DNA from: Brevibacillus_D fluminis_A
GTDB taxonomy: Bacteria; Bacillota; Bacilli; Brevibacillales; Brevibacillaceae
DNA: 64,000 nucleotides
Assembly: GCF_052072235.1 (NCBI RefSeq)
Contig: NZ_CM125436.1
Location: 2,536,001 to 2,600,000, forward strand
Reading direction: 5' to 3'
Shown here: positions 1 to 8,693 of the stretch, one piece after another
Layout of the letters: each line of letters starts with the position of its first letter
Numbering within the stretch: position 1 is the first letter of the stretch
Notes under the pieces: generated by a model
Databases searched by the model: none
Told to the model about the DNA's origin: nothing
Seen by the model: only the letters and a program-made list of their open reading frames with translations
Made by a program: the position numbers and the translations under genes

Positions 1-642
1 GAGCAGGGATTGAGCAAAGGTTGCGTCAATTTCGAAGGCAAATACTATACAGCAAAAAACGTCGATATCGTACCAGGCCCATTGCAAGACAAAATGCCTT
101 ACTACACAGGTGGGACCAGCAACCATACTTACGAACAAGCTGGTATCAAGGGCTGGGGCATTTTTGTACCGCCATTGCTGCCATTGGAAAATCTCAAGGA
201 ACAGCTCAATATTTATCGCGACGCTTGCTACAAGCATGGCAATCAGCCGCAGGTTGTCTGGCTGCATGCGGTCTACATGGACGATGACGCAGCGCAAATT
301 CGCAAGGAATCCGAACAGCACTTCAAAAACTTCCTCGCGGGAAACAGTGCGCCAACCATCGCCTTGCCAAACCGTGACCGCATGATCAATGGCGGCTTCA
401 ACTTCTACACCAAAGGCATTCTGGAGAAATTGGCAAGCATGACGTATGAGGAAATCACCGAGGGCGATGTGGTTTGGATCGGGACGCCAGAAGAAATCTG
501 TGAAAAAGTGGAACGCGTGAAGCGTGAGGTAGAAGGCTTGACGGAGATCGATTTCTTGACCAATTACGGCGGAATGGATCATTGGAAAGTGATCAAGCAG
601 CAAGAGCTGATCAGCAAGCAGGTGATGCCGAACTTCAAATAA
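1..642 (+). CDS. LLM-class flavin-dependent oxidoreductase, C-terminal part
   Basis: The reading frame is open from the first base of the window, so the start lies outside. The visible 213 residues look like the C-terminal two thirds of a luciferase-like (bacterial LLM) monooxygenase or F420/FMN oxidoreductase: a strand ending in PYYTGGTS, then a helix-rich section and a final segment typical of this alpha/beta-barrel family (WIGTPEEICEKVERV). It ends in TAA and is followed by a strong hairpin terminator, so it is the last gene of its transcript. Substrate cannot be predicted; such enzymes oxidise small organic molecules with reduced flavin and oxygen. Family assignment is fairly sure, function is not. 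Confidence 0.8.
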   Translation, partial: EQGLSKGCVNFEGKYYTAKNVDIVPGPLQDKMPYYTGGTSNHTYEQAGIKGWGIFVPPLLPLENLKEQLNIYRDACYKHGNQPQVVWLHAVYMDDDAAQIRKESEQHFKNFLAGNSAPTIALPNRDRMINGGFNFYTKGILEKLASMTYEEITEGDVVWIGTPEEICEKVERVKREVEGLTEIDFLTNYGGMDHWKVIKQQELISKQVMPNFK

Positions 643-670
643 GCGCAGGCTCCCGTACATGGCAACAAAG

Positions 671-711
671 CGAAAGGGGTAATTTCTGAATTCAGGGATT
701 ACCCCTTTTCG
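671..711 (+). terminator. Rho-independent terminator after the LLM oxidoreductase
   Basis: Inverted repeat of 13 bases (arms 671-683 and 698-710, GGGGTAAT / ATTACCCC core) ending in TTTTCG, just after the stop codon. Confidence 0.8.
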
Positions 712-864
712 TCCACGTTCTTTACCAAATTTTTCGGGGGAAGCATGATGAAAATATGGCAAAATTGTGAAGCAGTTAACATCCCCGCAAGCGAAATCGT
801 GGTACTCTTTACCGAAACCGTTCTCTATGGTGAGTACCAAGGTGTCAGCAACGGAGGAGTTGAA

Positions 865-1149
865 ATGGCGAATGCAGTTGAAGAAAAAATCCATTTGCCT
901 GACATTTCGTTCTGCAAGGTATGCGAAACCGTGTACGGGGTAAATCGGGGGATCTACAACACCATTGATTCTTACTTCTATCAAAAGGGAAACAAGGATA
1001 TCGTTGCCCGACGCCAAATGATCCTCTCTTTTCTGCAATCGATCGGGACCAGTCAGGCCAACCTGAACAAAAAATCGAGCTTCAAGTTCGGTCACGGGGG
1101 TCTGGTGAAGAAGCTGGACGCATTTACGAGCATGTGCAAGAAATACTAG
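865..1149 (+). CDS. small protein of unknown function
   Basis: I do not recognise this protein. From ATG 865 it is 94 residues, basic near the end, without membrane segments, with four cysteines (two in FCKVCE near the N-terminus, which could bind metal). I prefer ATG 865 because GGAGG stands seven bases before it. The same frame is open back to ATG 745 (134 residues), which has only a poorly spaced G-run upstream. It lies alone between a terminator and a Crp/Fnr-type regulator gene on the same strand and could be co-transcribed with that regulator. No function is proposed. Confidence 0.55.
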   Translation: MANAVEEKIHLPDISFCKVCETVYGVNRGIYNTIDSYFYQKGNKDIVARRQMILSFLQSIGTSQANLNKKSSFKFGHGGLVKKLDAFTSMCKKY

Positions 1150-1189
1150 CATTTCTTCATTCTTTCTAAATTAGGGGGGCATCTTATCA

Positions 1190-1822
1190 ATGATTTTAAA
1201 CCACAAGCACCAAGAACAGAGTGTATCCTGGCAGCCCTACCTCAAATATGGAGAAAGACAGTTCAAGAAACAGAAGGCGATTATTTATTCACAAGGCGAG
1301 GTAGGAAACGGTTTTTACTACTTGCATTCAGGGCTTGTCAAAATCATGACGGTGAAGCCGGAAGGAAACCGGAAAATACTCGATATTCATGGAGAAGGCA
1401 AACTGTTTGGGGAGCAGGCAATCGATCAGCTGGCTTACTTCTCCACGGCGGTAGCTGTCGAGAACACGGTCCTCTACTATTTTTCAAGAGAAGCGTTCAG
1501 GGAGATGGTGCAGGCCTGTCCGGATTTCCTTTCCTGTTTTATCGATTCCATTGCTCAAAAAATGAGGATATTAAGCGAAGACATTCTTTTGAAAGCGTTT
1601 ACATCCGAGCAGTATATCGCGTATTCGCTCGCCAAGTTTTGCAGGACGTACCGCTCTGACAGAATCTCCATCACGCAGCAGGACATTGCAAACTGTACGG
1701 GATTGACGCGCATTACGGTGTACAAGATCCTGAAAAAATGGAAAGAGGATGATCTGATCGATATCCAAAATCGCATGATCGTGATCAAGGAACGCGAGAA
1801 GCTAAGCAGGTTGTATGTCTGA
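1190..1822 (+). CDS. Crp/Fnr family transcriptional regulator
   Basis: A 210-residue protein with the two-domain layout of the Crp/Fnr family: a cyclic-nucleotide-binding-like beta barrel at about residues 20-115 (GEVGNGFYYLHSGLVKI, then GEGKLFGEQA) and a winged helix-turn-helix at about 158-190 (TQQDIANCTGLTRITVYKIL). It lacks the N-terminal cysteine cluster of oxygen-sensing Fnr proteins, so an iron-sulfur sensor is not indicated; the effector is unknown. It lies directly upstream, on the same strand, of the tandem flavoprotein genes beginning at 1919 and may control them; no clear palindromic Crp site was found in the 96-base gap. Confidence 0.85.
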   Translation: MILNHKHQEQSVSWQPYLKYGERQFKKQKAIIYSQGEVGNGFYYLHSGLVKIMTVKPEGNRKILDIHGEGKLFGEQAIDQLAYFSTAVAVENTVLYYFSREAFREMVQACPDFLSCFIDSIAQKMRILSEDILLKAFTSEQYIAYSLAKFCRTYRSDRISITQQDIANCTGLTRITVYKILKKWKEDDLIDIQNRMIVIKEREKLSRLYV

Positions 1823-1918
1823 ACCAAACGGATTTTTTGGTTATAAACCGCAGTTACCTTCTATGGTTCTGTACCGGTTGAAATATGCGCAGTACGTAAT
1901 TGTCGATGAGGTGATGCT

Positions 1919-3496
1919 ATGAATGATTCAGATTATATCGTCATTGGTTCAGGTCATAACGGGCTGACTTGTGCATTGAAGCTGGCGCAGGCCGGCCACA
2001 AGGTACTCGTGCTGGAACAGGCGGATCAAGCGGGCGGAGCGTCGAAAAGTGGAGAAGTAACGTTGCCAGGCTTCACGCATGACTTGTACGCAACGAATAT
2101 CGGCCTGTTTCTCGGTTCGCAGATCTACCAGGAGATGAAGACAGAATTTCAGCAGAACGGTTTTGCTATTGCTGTGAGCGACCAGCCGTTTGCCAGCGTG
2201 TTTCCAGATGGGGATGGAATCGGCGTGTATACAGATGCACAAAAAACGATCGCGCAGTTTCAACGCCATTCTGGCAACGATGCCGATTCCTGGCAGGCGC
2301 TGCTGAAATTTTTTGATGAAACAGCCCCACATTTCTTGCCGCTGCTGCAAATGCCGCTGCCGTCCTGGCCCGCTGCGCGTCAGCTCTACCGGATGTGGAG
2401 AGCCCTCGGATTTGCCAAGACAGTGGAGCTAGGCAGCATGATCCTCAAAAGTCCGCGACAATTTGCGGAGTATTGGTTTGAGAACGAGAAGGTGCAATCG
2501 CTGTTCATCCCTTGGGCGTTCCACCTGGACTTTGGGCCCGATGTGTCTGGAGGGGCGCAATTTCCGTTTGTAGAACCGCCTTTGGATCATCGGAATGGCA
2601 TGGCGATTGCCAAGGGCGGGATCAGCAACCTCATTCAAAGCATGGTCAAGACATTGGAAATGCGGGGAGGGCAGGTGCTGACCCGGCATCCGGTAGAAAA
2701 AGTGCTGGTCCAAAACAATCGGGCAGTCGGGGTGCAACTGGCGAACGGAAACAAGCTGCATGCGAGAAAAGCCGTGATTGGAAACATTACACCGACACAG
2801 CTGATCACCAGGCTGCTCGATCGAGAGACCCTTCCTTCGGCATATGTGGAGCGGTACCGAAAGTTCCGCTATGGACCCGGGACGATGATGATTCATTTGG
2901 CACTGGATGGCCCGCTCTCTTGGAATGCGGGTGAAGACTATGCCAAGTTTGCCTATGTGCATATCGGACCGTACGTGGAAGATGTAGCACGTACGTATTC
3001 AGATGCCTTGAACGGAGAGCTTCCTGCCAGTCCCTTGTTGGTAGTCGGGCAGCAAAGCGCCTTTGATCAGACACGAGCGCCAGCAGGGAAGCACACCTTG
3101 TGGGTACAGGTGCGCGCCCTCCCGGCCAAGCCGCGGCGAGATTCTTTACATGAAATCGGAATCGGCACCTGGGATCAGATGAAGGAAGCCTATGCGGATC
3201 GCGTGCTGAAAAAGCTGGAGGTCTATGCGCCAAATGTGACCCGGCAGATCATCGGCCGCACCGTCTATTCCCCACGCGATCTGGAAGTCGCCAACCCTAA
3301 TCTGGTGGGCGGGGACAGTGTGTCGGGAAGCCACCATCTGGATCAAAACTTTTTGTTCCGACCCGTGCCAGGCTGGTCGCGTTACAAAACGCCAGTGGAC
3401 GGGCTGTTTCTCATCGGGGCATCGACCTGGCCGGGTGGAGGCTTGAATGCAACTTCCGGCTATCTGCTGGCAAAGCAATTATTGAAAAAAGCTTGA
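1919..3496 (+). CDS. phytoene dehydrogenase-like FAD/NAD(P) oxidoreductase (PYROXD2-like)
   Basis: A 525-residue flavoprotein of the COG1233 group, which includes phytoene desaturases and PYROXD2. A Rossmann ADP-binding motif occupies residues 7-33 (VIGSGHNGL... LVLEQ, with E33 expected to bind the ribose of FAD). The C-terminal FAD motif near residue 500 is GASTWPGGGLNATSGY. Length matches the PYROXD2 type rather than carotenoid desaturases of defined function, and no carotenoid genes are nearby. It is followed, 32 bases on, by a paralogue of nearly the same length, suggesting a duplicated pair that may form a heteromer. Substrate unknown; the family call is firm. Confidence 0.85.
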   Translation: MNDSDYIVIGSGHNGLTCALKLAQAGHKVLVLEQADQAGGASKSGEVTLPGFTHDLYATNIGLFLGSQIYQEMKTEFQQNGFAIAVSDQPFASVFPDGDGIGVYTDAQKTIAQFQRHSGNDADSWQALLKFFDETAPHFLPLLQMPLPSWPAARQLYRMWRALGFAKTVELGSMILKSPRQFAEYWFENEKVQSLFIPWAFHLDFGPDVSGGAQFPFVEPPLDHRNGMAIAKGGISNLIQSMVKTLEMRGGQVLTRHPVEKVLVQNNRAVGVQLANGNKLHARKAVIGNITPTQLITRLLDRETLPSAYVERYRKFRYGPGTMMIHLALDGPLSWNAGEDYAKFAYVHIGPYVEDVARTYSDALNGELPASPLLVVGQQSAFDQTRAPAGKHTLWVQVRALPAKPRRDSLHEIGIGTWDQMKEAYADRVLKKLEVYAPNVTRQIIGRTVYSPRDLEVANPNLVGGDSVSGSHHLDQNFLFRPVPGWSRYKTPVDGLFLIGASTWPGGGLNATSGYLLAKQLLKKA

Positions 3497-3528
3497 TTGG
3501 GCAGCAACGTATGCGTGGGGGGCAATGG

Positions 3529-5100
3529 ATGAAACGATATGATTCAGTGATAATTGGCAGCGGGATCAACTCGCTGACGGCAGCGGCGATGCTGGCGAAA
3601 AGAGGCCAAAAGGTAGCGGTGCTGGAGAGAAACTCCTGGATTGGCGGCTGCATTCGCACGGACGAGATCACGCTGCCTGGCTTTAAGCATGATGTGTTCT
3701 CCGGGTGGCATCCGCTGTTTGTGACCGGGCCTGCTTACGGCGAGCTAAAGGACGAGCTTCACAAAAACGGGCTGGAGTACGTGAATACGGATGTGCCAAC
3801 AGGTGTGATCCTGCCTGATCAGCGCAGCGCCGTGCTCTACAATAATCGCCAGAAGAACATCGAGCATTTCAACCGCCTGATGCCAGGTGATGGTGATCGG
3901 TATCACGAGGCGATGAAATATTTTGAAGCCAACTCCGAAATGATCTTTACGCTGTTCGGCAACGAGCCAATGTCCTGGGCCGCGATCCAGTCCGTGTTTA
4001 CATCCTTTCGCAGCAAAGGGATAACGGAATTTACCCGCCACGTGGGCAGCATGGTTGCCCCTGCGCGAAAATGGCTGGACCTGCATTTTCAAAGCGATGC
4101 CATTAAAGCGCTGATCGCACCGTGGATTTTGCATACGGGAATCGGACCGGACGACGCGGCGGGCAGCATCATGGCCCAGCTGATCGTCTTTACGCTGGAA
4201 GCCGCGAGTATGCCGATTCCCAAAGGTGGGGGAAGCGAGCTGGTCAAGGCGATCATGAAAATCGTCACGGACAACGGCGGAGAATTTTTCACCAAGGCAC
4301 AGGTGGAACAAATCCTGGTAGAAAACGGACGGGTCAAAGGGGTTCGCACACTGGACAAGACCGACTATCACGCGCAGTACGTGCTGGCAAATGTGACGCC
4401 GCAGCAGCTCTACGACAAGCTGCTCACACCGGATCAGGTACCGGCACAGGTGCGCAAGAACGCGCAAAATTATCAGTACGGGCGGGCTGATATGCAAATC
4501 CACTACGCATTGGACCGACCGCTCGACTGGAAGGACGAGGAATTGAGGCGGGCAGCAATCATTCACCTGACGGGCGGAATGAATGGAGTCAGCCAATCCG
4601 TCACAGAAGCCGCCAATGGTTTGCTGCCAAAAGCGGGAACGATCGTGCTGGGTCAGCACACTTCCTATGATCCGAGCCGTGCGCCGCAAGGACAACATAC
4701 GCTGTGGATTCAATTGCAGGAGATGCCGCGCAATCTGGCAGGGGATGCCGCAGGACAGATCGATACAGCGGGCGGTTATACCGATCAGGTGGTCAATGCT
4801 TATGTAGAGCGGATCGAGGAACGAATCAGCCGGCATGTCACGCATTTCAAGGAATCGATTTTGAAGCGTGTCGCCATATCGCCTGTGGAATTGGAGCGAT
4901 ACAACCCCAATCTTGTAGGTGGAGATCCATACTCTGGCTCGTCGTCCGTGGATCAATTCCTGTTCTGGAGACCAGGTACAGGCTACAAGCGACATGAGAC
5001 ACCGATCAAAAACCTGTATCACATCGGTGCCTCCACGCATCCGGGGGCAGGTCTTGGCGGAACCTCCGGCTATTTGGCGGTGAAAGCGATGAAGGGCTGA
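3529..5100 (+). CDS. phytoene dehydrogenase-like FAD/NAD(P) oxidoreductase, second paralogue
   Basis: A 523-residue flavoprotein closely related in layout to the gene just upstream: ADP-binding motif at residues 7-33 (VIIGSGINSL... VAVLER) and a C-terminal motif GASTHPGAGLGGTSGY near residue 495. Both share the mid-protein patterns PFxDQ-like SYDPSRAP / AFDQTRAP and NPNLVGGD. The frame opens at TTG 3493, overlapping the upstream stop, but ATG 3529 with a run of six G at 3517-3522 is the better start. The pair is probably one operon and may make a two-subunit oxidoreductase. The reaction is not known. Confidence 0.84.
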   Translation: MKRYDSVIIGSGINSLTAAAMLAKRGQKVAVLERNSWIGGCIRTDEITLPGFKHDVFSGWHPLFVTGPAYGELKDELHKNGLEYVNTDVPTGVILPDQRSAVLYNNRQKNIEHFNRLMPGDGDRYHEAMKYFEANSEMIFTLFGNEPMSWAAIQSVFTSFRSKGITEFTRHVGSMVAPARKWLDLHFQSDAIKALIAPWILHTGIGPDDAAGSIMAQLIVFTLEAASMPIPKGGGSELVKAIMKIVTDNGGEFFTKAQVEQILVENGRVKGVRTLDKTDYHAQYVLANVTPQQLYDKLLTPDQVPAQVRKNAQNYQYGRADMQIHYALDRPLDWKDEELRRAAIIHLTGGMNGVSQSVTEAANGLLPKAGTIVLGQHTSYDPSRAPQGQHTLWIQLQEMPRNLAGDAAGQIDTAGGYTDQVVNAYVERIEERISRHVTHFKESILKRVAISPVELERYNPNLVGGDPYSGSSSVDQFLFWRPGTGYKRHETPIKNLYHIGASTHPGAGLGGTSGYLAVKAMKG

Positions 5101-5162
5101 TCGAGGGAATAGAATGCAAAACCAGGTACAAAGGTTGAAATGACAAAGGGGGAAACGAAATA

Positions 5163-5678
5163 ATGGCGAAATTGGAAACCAAACTCAAACCGGAAATTGT
5201 TGAATGGTTAAGAAACGAGTGCATCGTTTCATTAATTACGTCTGATGCAGAAACAAACTTGCCGAAACTAAGCGTAGTGTCTTGGGTATGGGCTACGGAT
5301 GATGGAAAACAGGTGAAAATTGCTACAGGTCACAAAGGCAGTTCCATTGATAATATCAAAGCCAATCCAAATGTTGTGTTGGGTACGATCGGCCCTGAAA
5401 CCTGTTATTCCATCAAGGGACAGGCTTCGGTTTCAGATATATTTGCCGGTACGATGAAATACAGAATCATTACGGTGGATGTTGAAGAAGTGGAAGACGT
5501 TATTTTTTATGGAGGAAAACTTACCGTATTGCCTGAATTCGAAAAAAATTATGATGCGAATCTGGCAAAAAAATTAGATCAAGAAGTGTATGAGTTGTTA
5601 CATACGCATGAGAGGGAAGCCTGTACGAGAAGTGATTCGCGGGAAACCGTTGAGCGAGGAAATGAGAAGCAAGAATAG
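5163..5678 (+). CDS. pyridoxamine 5'-phosphate oxidase-like flavin protein
   Basis: A 171-residue protein with the split beta-barrel fold of the PNPOx-like family, recognisable from the opening (WLRNECIVSLITSDAETNLPKLSVVSWVWA) to about residue 115. Members bind FMN, F420 or haem; most are not true PdxH. The last 30 residues (after about 140) are polar and probably disordered. ATG 5163 follows AAAGGGGGAAA. It lies 62 bases after the two flavoprotein genes and may belong to the same transcript, which ends in a hairpin at 5693. The region looks more AT-rich than the genes before it. Confidence 0.75.
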   Translation: MAKLETKLKPEIVEWLRNECIVSLITSDAETNLPKLSVVSWVWATDDGKQVKIATGHKGSSIDNIKANPNVVLGTIGPETCYSIKGQASVSDIFAGTMKYRIITVDVEEVEDVIFYGGKLTVLPEFEKNYDANLAKKLDQEVYELLHTHEREACTRSDSRETVERGNEKQE

Positions 5679-5692
5679 GGAAAGAGGAATGG

Positions 5693-5728
5693 ATGCTCTG
5701 ACCGTTATGGCGGCCAGAGCATTTTGAT
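5693..5728 (+). terminator. hairpin terminator after the PNPOx-like gene
   Basis: ATGCTCTG at 5693-5700 pairs with CAGAGCAT at 5715-5722, with an inner CCG/CGG pairing, followed by TTTTG. Confidence 0.65.
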
Positions 5729-5775
5729 CTTCAAAATGAAAAGGAAATGCCCGCTGGAGTATTTTAGCACAGGAA

Positions 5776-5805
5776 TTCGAGTTTTTAGGATGACTGTATT
5801 ATAAT
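5776..5805 (+). promoter_or_regulatory. possible sigma-A promoter of the CysJ-like gene
   Basis: A perfect TATAAT at 5800-5805 stands 31 bases before the GTG start, with a weak -35 (TTCGAG) 18 bases upstream. Confidence 0.45.
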
Positions 5806-5836
5806 AGGGATATACTACAATTTGAGGTGAATATTT

Positions 5837-7000
5837 GTGCAAAGTACGACTGTCGACAATAAGGTGCAACCAACTTTTTCACGATTACATCCGTTTCAAG
5901 CGAAAGTTCTTAAAAATGTGAATTTAAATGGAGCTGGATCGAACAAAGAAACAAGACATATCGAGTTATCCTTGCAAGGATCAGGCCTCTCCTATGTTCC
6001 TGGTGATGCCCTTGGGATGATCCCTGAAAATGACCCCGAATTAGTTGCTGCTTTGCTGGAAGAAATGAACTGGGATCCGGAAGTTCCCGTTATCATCTCG
6101 AAACAGGGCGATACCCTCCCGCTGAAGGAAGCCCTCACAACACACTTTGAAATCACGTTACTGACGAAAAAAATTGTCGTGCAGGCGGCGGAATTGTCAG
6201 AAAACGAGGAGCTGCGCAAGCTTGCATCAGAAGAGAACGTAAATCAACTGAAAGAATATATCGATGGACGAGATTTGTTGGATTTATTGCGTGATTTTGG
6301 TCCGTGGAAAGCATCCGCACAAGAAATCGTCTCTTTATTAAGAAAAATGCCACCACGCCTCTATTCCATTGCAAGCAGCCTGACTGCTCATCCTGACGAA
6401 GTACATTTGACCATCGGTGCTGTTCGATACGAATCACACGGACGCGCACGCAAAGGGGTATGTTCCATTTTATGTGCGGAACGACTGCCTGAAGGGGACA
6501 CGATTCCCGTCTTTATTCAGCCCAACAAACATTTTCGTTTGCCAGAGTCGCAGGACAAAGATATCATCATGGTTGGTCCAGGGACAGGCATTGCGCCATT
6601 CCGTTCCTTTATCCAGGAGCGTGTCGCGACTAATGCAGCTGGCAGATCATGGCTCTTCTTTGGCGACCAGCATTCCGCTACCGATTTCCTTTATCAGGAC
6701 GAATTCGAACAATATCAAAAAGATGGGGGACTGACCCGAGTAACGACTGCGTTCTCCCGTGATACGGCCCAAAAAGTATATGTACAACACAAAATGCTGG
6801 AAAACAGCAAAGAATTGTTTGACTGGCTCGAAAAGGGAGCGTACTTCTACGTTTGCGGAGACAAGCAATATATGGCGAAGGATGTCCATAACGCGTTGAT
6901 TGACATCATTGAAAAAGAAGGCGGAATGACGCGCGAAGCAGCTGAAGCCTATCTCAACGATTTGCAAGAGCAAGGGCGTTACCAACGTGATGTGTATTAA
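5837..7000 (+). CDS. CysJ-like FAD/NADPH flavoprotein reductase lacking the flavodoxin domain
   Basis: A 387-residue protein matching the C-terminal half of sulfite reductase flavoprotein CysJ and other diflavin reductases. It has the connecting/FAD domain with RLYSIASS at 174-181 and GVCS at 207-210, then the ferredoxin-reductase NADPH domain with GPGTGIAPFR at 247-256 and a CGDK motif near 338. It ends in YQRDVY, as CysJ proteins do. The FMN-binding flavodoxin domain (about 200 residues) is absent, so electrons must pass directly to a partner or a separate flavodoxin. GTG 5837 has GAGGTG seven bases upstream. No sulfite reductase subunit CysI is in the window. Confidence 0.82.
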   Translation: MQSTTVDNKVQPTFSRLHPFQAKVLKNVNLNGAGSNKETRHIELSLQGSGLSYVPGDALGMIPENDPELVAALLEEMNWDPEVPVIISKQGDTLPLKEALTTHFEITLLTKKIVVQAAELSENEELRKLASEENVNQLKEYIDGRDLLDLLRDFGPWKASAQEIVSLLRKMPPRLYSIASSLTAHPDEVHLTIGAVRYESHGRARKGVCSILCAERLPEGDTIPVFIQPNKHFRLPESQDKDIIMVGPGTGIAPFRSFIQERVATNAAGRSWLFFGDQHSATDFLYQDEFEQYQKDGGLTRVTTAFSRDTAQKVYVQHKMLENSKELFDWLEKGAYFYVCGDKQYMAKDVHNALIDIIEKEGGMTREAAEAYLNDLQEQGRYQRDVY

Positions 7001-7012
7001 TCCGAGTGCGGA

Positions 7013-7048
7013 AAGGATGAGGGCGTACGAACGCTCTCATCCTTTTTT
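7013..7048 (+). terminator. hairpin terminator after the CysJ-like gene
   Basis: AAGGATGAG.. pairs with CTCATCCTT across a GCG/CGC inner stem and is followed by six T; it separates this gene from the convergent amidase gene. Confidence 0.85.
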
Positions 7049-7067
7049 GGCAGATGCAAATGCAGTT

Positions 7068-8519
7068 TCATGCTTGACTACAAGATTGAACATGAATAGA
7101 AGGACGTTTGATTTTCCATGGACGTGCTTCCTCCAATTGAGCAGCTAGTTGTAACAGTGTGGCTTCATCTGCAAATCGGCCGATGAATTGCATTCCAATC
7201 GGCATATTGTCGGTACTCCAGCCTAACGGGAGGGAAATAGCAGGTTGGCCGGTCGTGTTGCAGATATTGGTGAATGGTGCATACGTAAAAATTTGTTCCG
7301 TCCATTGGCGTGCATCGATCCCGGGGGCATTTGCATTCAGGATACCAAGCGGCAGTGGGGGTTGAGAAAGAGTCGGCGTGAGCAAAACATCATATTCCTC
7401 GAAAAAGCTTCCAACTGCTCGCGAAATCATTGTTCTGATATCGACAGCTTCCAAATACTCGGTAGCTGTCATGGATTTGCCGTATTGATAGCAAGCCCAG
7501 CTTGATGTTTCCAGGTTGTCCTTTGAAGGCGTACGGTTCATATATTTTGCGATCCCATCCATCATATTGGCAAGCCCTGCGGTCCAAAAACGGAGGGTAG
7601 CCAATGCGTGAAGCTCATGGTTGACTTGAGGGGAAGCTTCCACGACTTCATGGCCAAACTCTTCGCATAGCTTCACGGTATCCTGAAGCACTCGCTTGCA
7701 TTCTGGATCAATCGCGGCTCCCGAAAAGGGCTTTTCCATCCAAGCGATCCGTAGCTTCCCGGGAGGTCTAAGGGAGTCTTCAGCGTATGGCCGGCCCGGT
7801 CTTTCAGCCCAAGCATAACAACCTGCATCAGGACCGGATACAGCATCCAGTAAAGCGGCGGTATCTCGCACGGTACGCGTGATGGCAAATTCAATCGCCA
7901 AACCGCTTAAGAGTTCTCCATAATCGGGGCCGGTAGGAATCCTTCCTCGAGTTGGTTTCAGTCCGACAAGTCCGCAGCACGACGCCGGGATCCGCAAAGA
8001 CCCGCCCCCATCATTGCCGTGGGCAAGAGGGACCATGCCCGATGCAATCGCCGCAGATGAACCTCCACTGGAACCACCTGGGCTTCTTTCCGGATTCCAT
8101 GGATTTCTCGTTGGGCCAAAAAAGATAGACTCTGTCGTTGCGTTATAACCGAATTCTGGCGTTGTGGTTGTGCCGACGGTGACCAATCCAGCCTTGCGAA
8201 AGCGTGCCATTAGCTCGGTATCATACGGCACGACCATGCCCTCTGCGAGACGGCTTCCGTAATTGGACGGAATATTGGCGGCGTGGAGTGCCATTTCCTT
8301 GATCAGAAACGGAACCCCTGTAAAAGGACCGTCCGGCAAGCGGTCGATTTCTTGTTCGGCTTCCTTGGATAGGAGCGTATGCACGGCATGCAAAGAAGGG
8401 TTTACCAGTTCGATCGCCTGGATGGCAGCCTGCAGCAGTTCTTTGGGAGAAACCTCTTTTTTCCTGACTAATTCAGCGAGACCCAGCCCATCGTAGTTTG
8501 AATATTCGGTTAATAACAT
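7068..8519 (-). CDS. amidase signature family hydrolase
   Basis: A 483-residue amidase of the AS family, which hydrolyses carboxylic amides with a Ser-cisSer-Lys triad. Visible: Lys74 in VPFLIKEM, the GGSSGGS loop at 148-154 (cis-Ser about 150), and the nucleophile Ser174 in DGGGSLRIPA. Length and order fit stand-alone amidases rather than GatA, and no gatB or gatC is near. The start at 8519 is chosen because AGAGGAGG precedes that ATG by seven bases; a longer frame begins at 8540 but would contain the ribosome site. It is transcribed divergently from the LuxR-type regulator at 8694, which may control it. Confidence 0.87.
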   Translation of the reverse strand: MLLTEYSNYDGLGLAELVRKKEVSPKELLQAAIQAIELVNPSLHAVHTLLSKEAEQEIDRLPDGPFTGVPFLIKEMALHAANIPSNYGSRLAEGMVVPYDTELMARFRKAGLVTVGTTTTPEFGYNATTESIFFGPTRNPWNPERSPGGSSGGSSAAIASGMVPLAHGNDGGGSLRIPASCCGLVGLKPTRGRIPTGPDYGELLSGLAIEFAITRTVRDTAALLDAVSGPDAGCYAWAERPGRPYAEDSLRPPGKLRIAWMEKPFSGAAIDPECKRVLQDTVKLCEEFGHEVVEASPQVNHELHALATLRFWTAGLANMMDGIAKYMNRTPSKDNLETSSWACYQYGKSMTATEYLEAVDIRTMISRAVGSFFEEYDVLLTPTLSQPPLPLGILNANAPGIDARQWTEQIFTYAPFTNICNTTGQPAISLPLGWSTDNMPIGMQFIGRFADEATLLQLAAQLEEARPWKIKRPSIHVQSCSQA

Positions 8520-8609
8520 GTGTATTTCCTCCTCTACCATCGTGATGGCTCCATTATTCCAGAAGAAGCAGAATGCCGTAAATTACCCAATCGGGTCATT
8601 TTTCATCAT

Positions 8610-8628
8610 TCTACAGATGGTTTGTAGA
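8610..8628. promoter_or_regulatory. inverted repeat in the amidase/LuxR divergent region, candidate operator
   Basis: TCTACA (8610-8615) and TGTAGA (8623-8628) form a perfect inverted repeat with a 7-base spacer. It overlaps the expected -35 region of a promoter whose -10 is the TATAAT at 8641-8646, upstream of the LuxR-type gene. Confidence 0.45.
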
Positions 8629-8693
8629 GAACAAATATACTATAATCATGTCAAATCAAAAACATCGCCCGTGTGCAAGTGGAGGTGGAAACG

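Noticed and set aside
1823..1918. Crp/Fnr binding site before the flavoprotein pair
   Set aside because: No TGTGA-N6-TCACA or TTGAT-N4-ATCAA type palindrome found in the gap.
3745..5040. 431-codon open frame on the minus strand
   Set aside because: Lies wholly opposite the second PYROXD2-like gene; its translation is low-complexity, His/Arg-rich and family-less, a GC-bias shadow.
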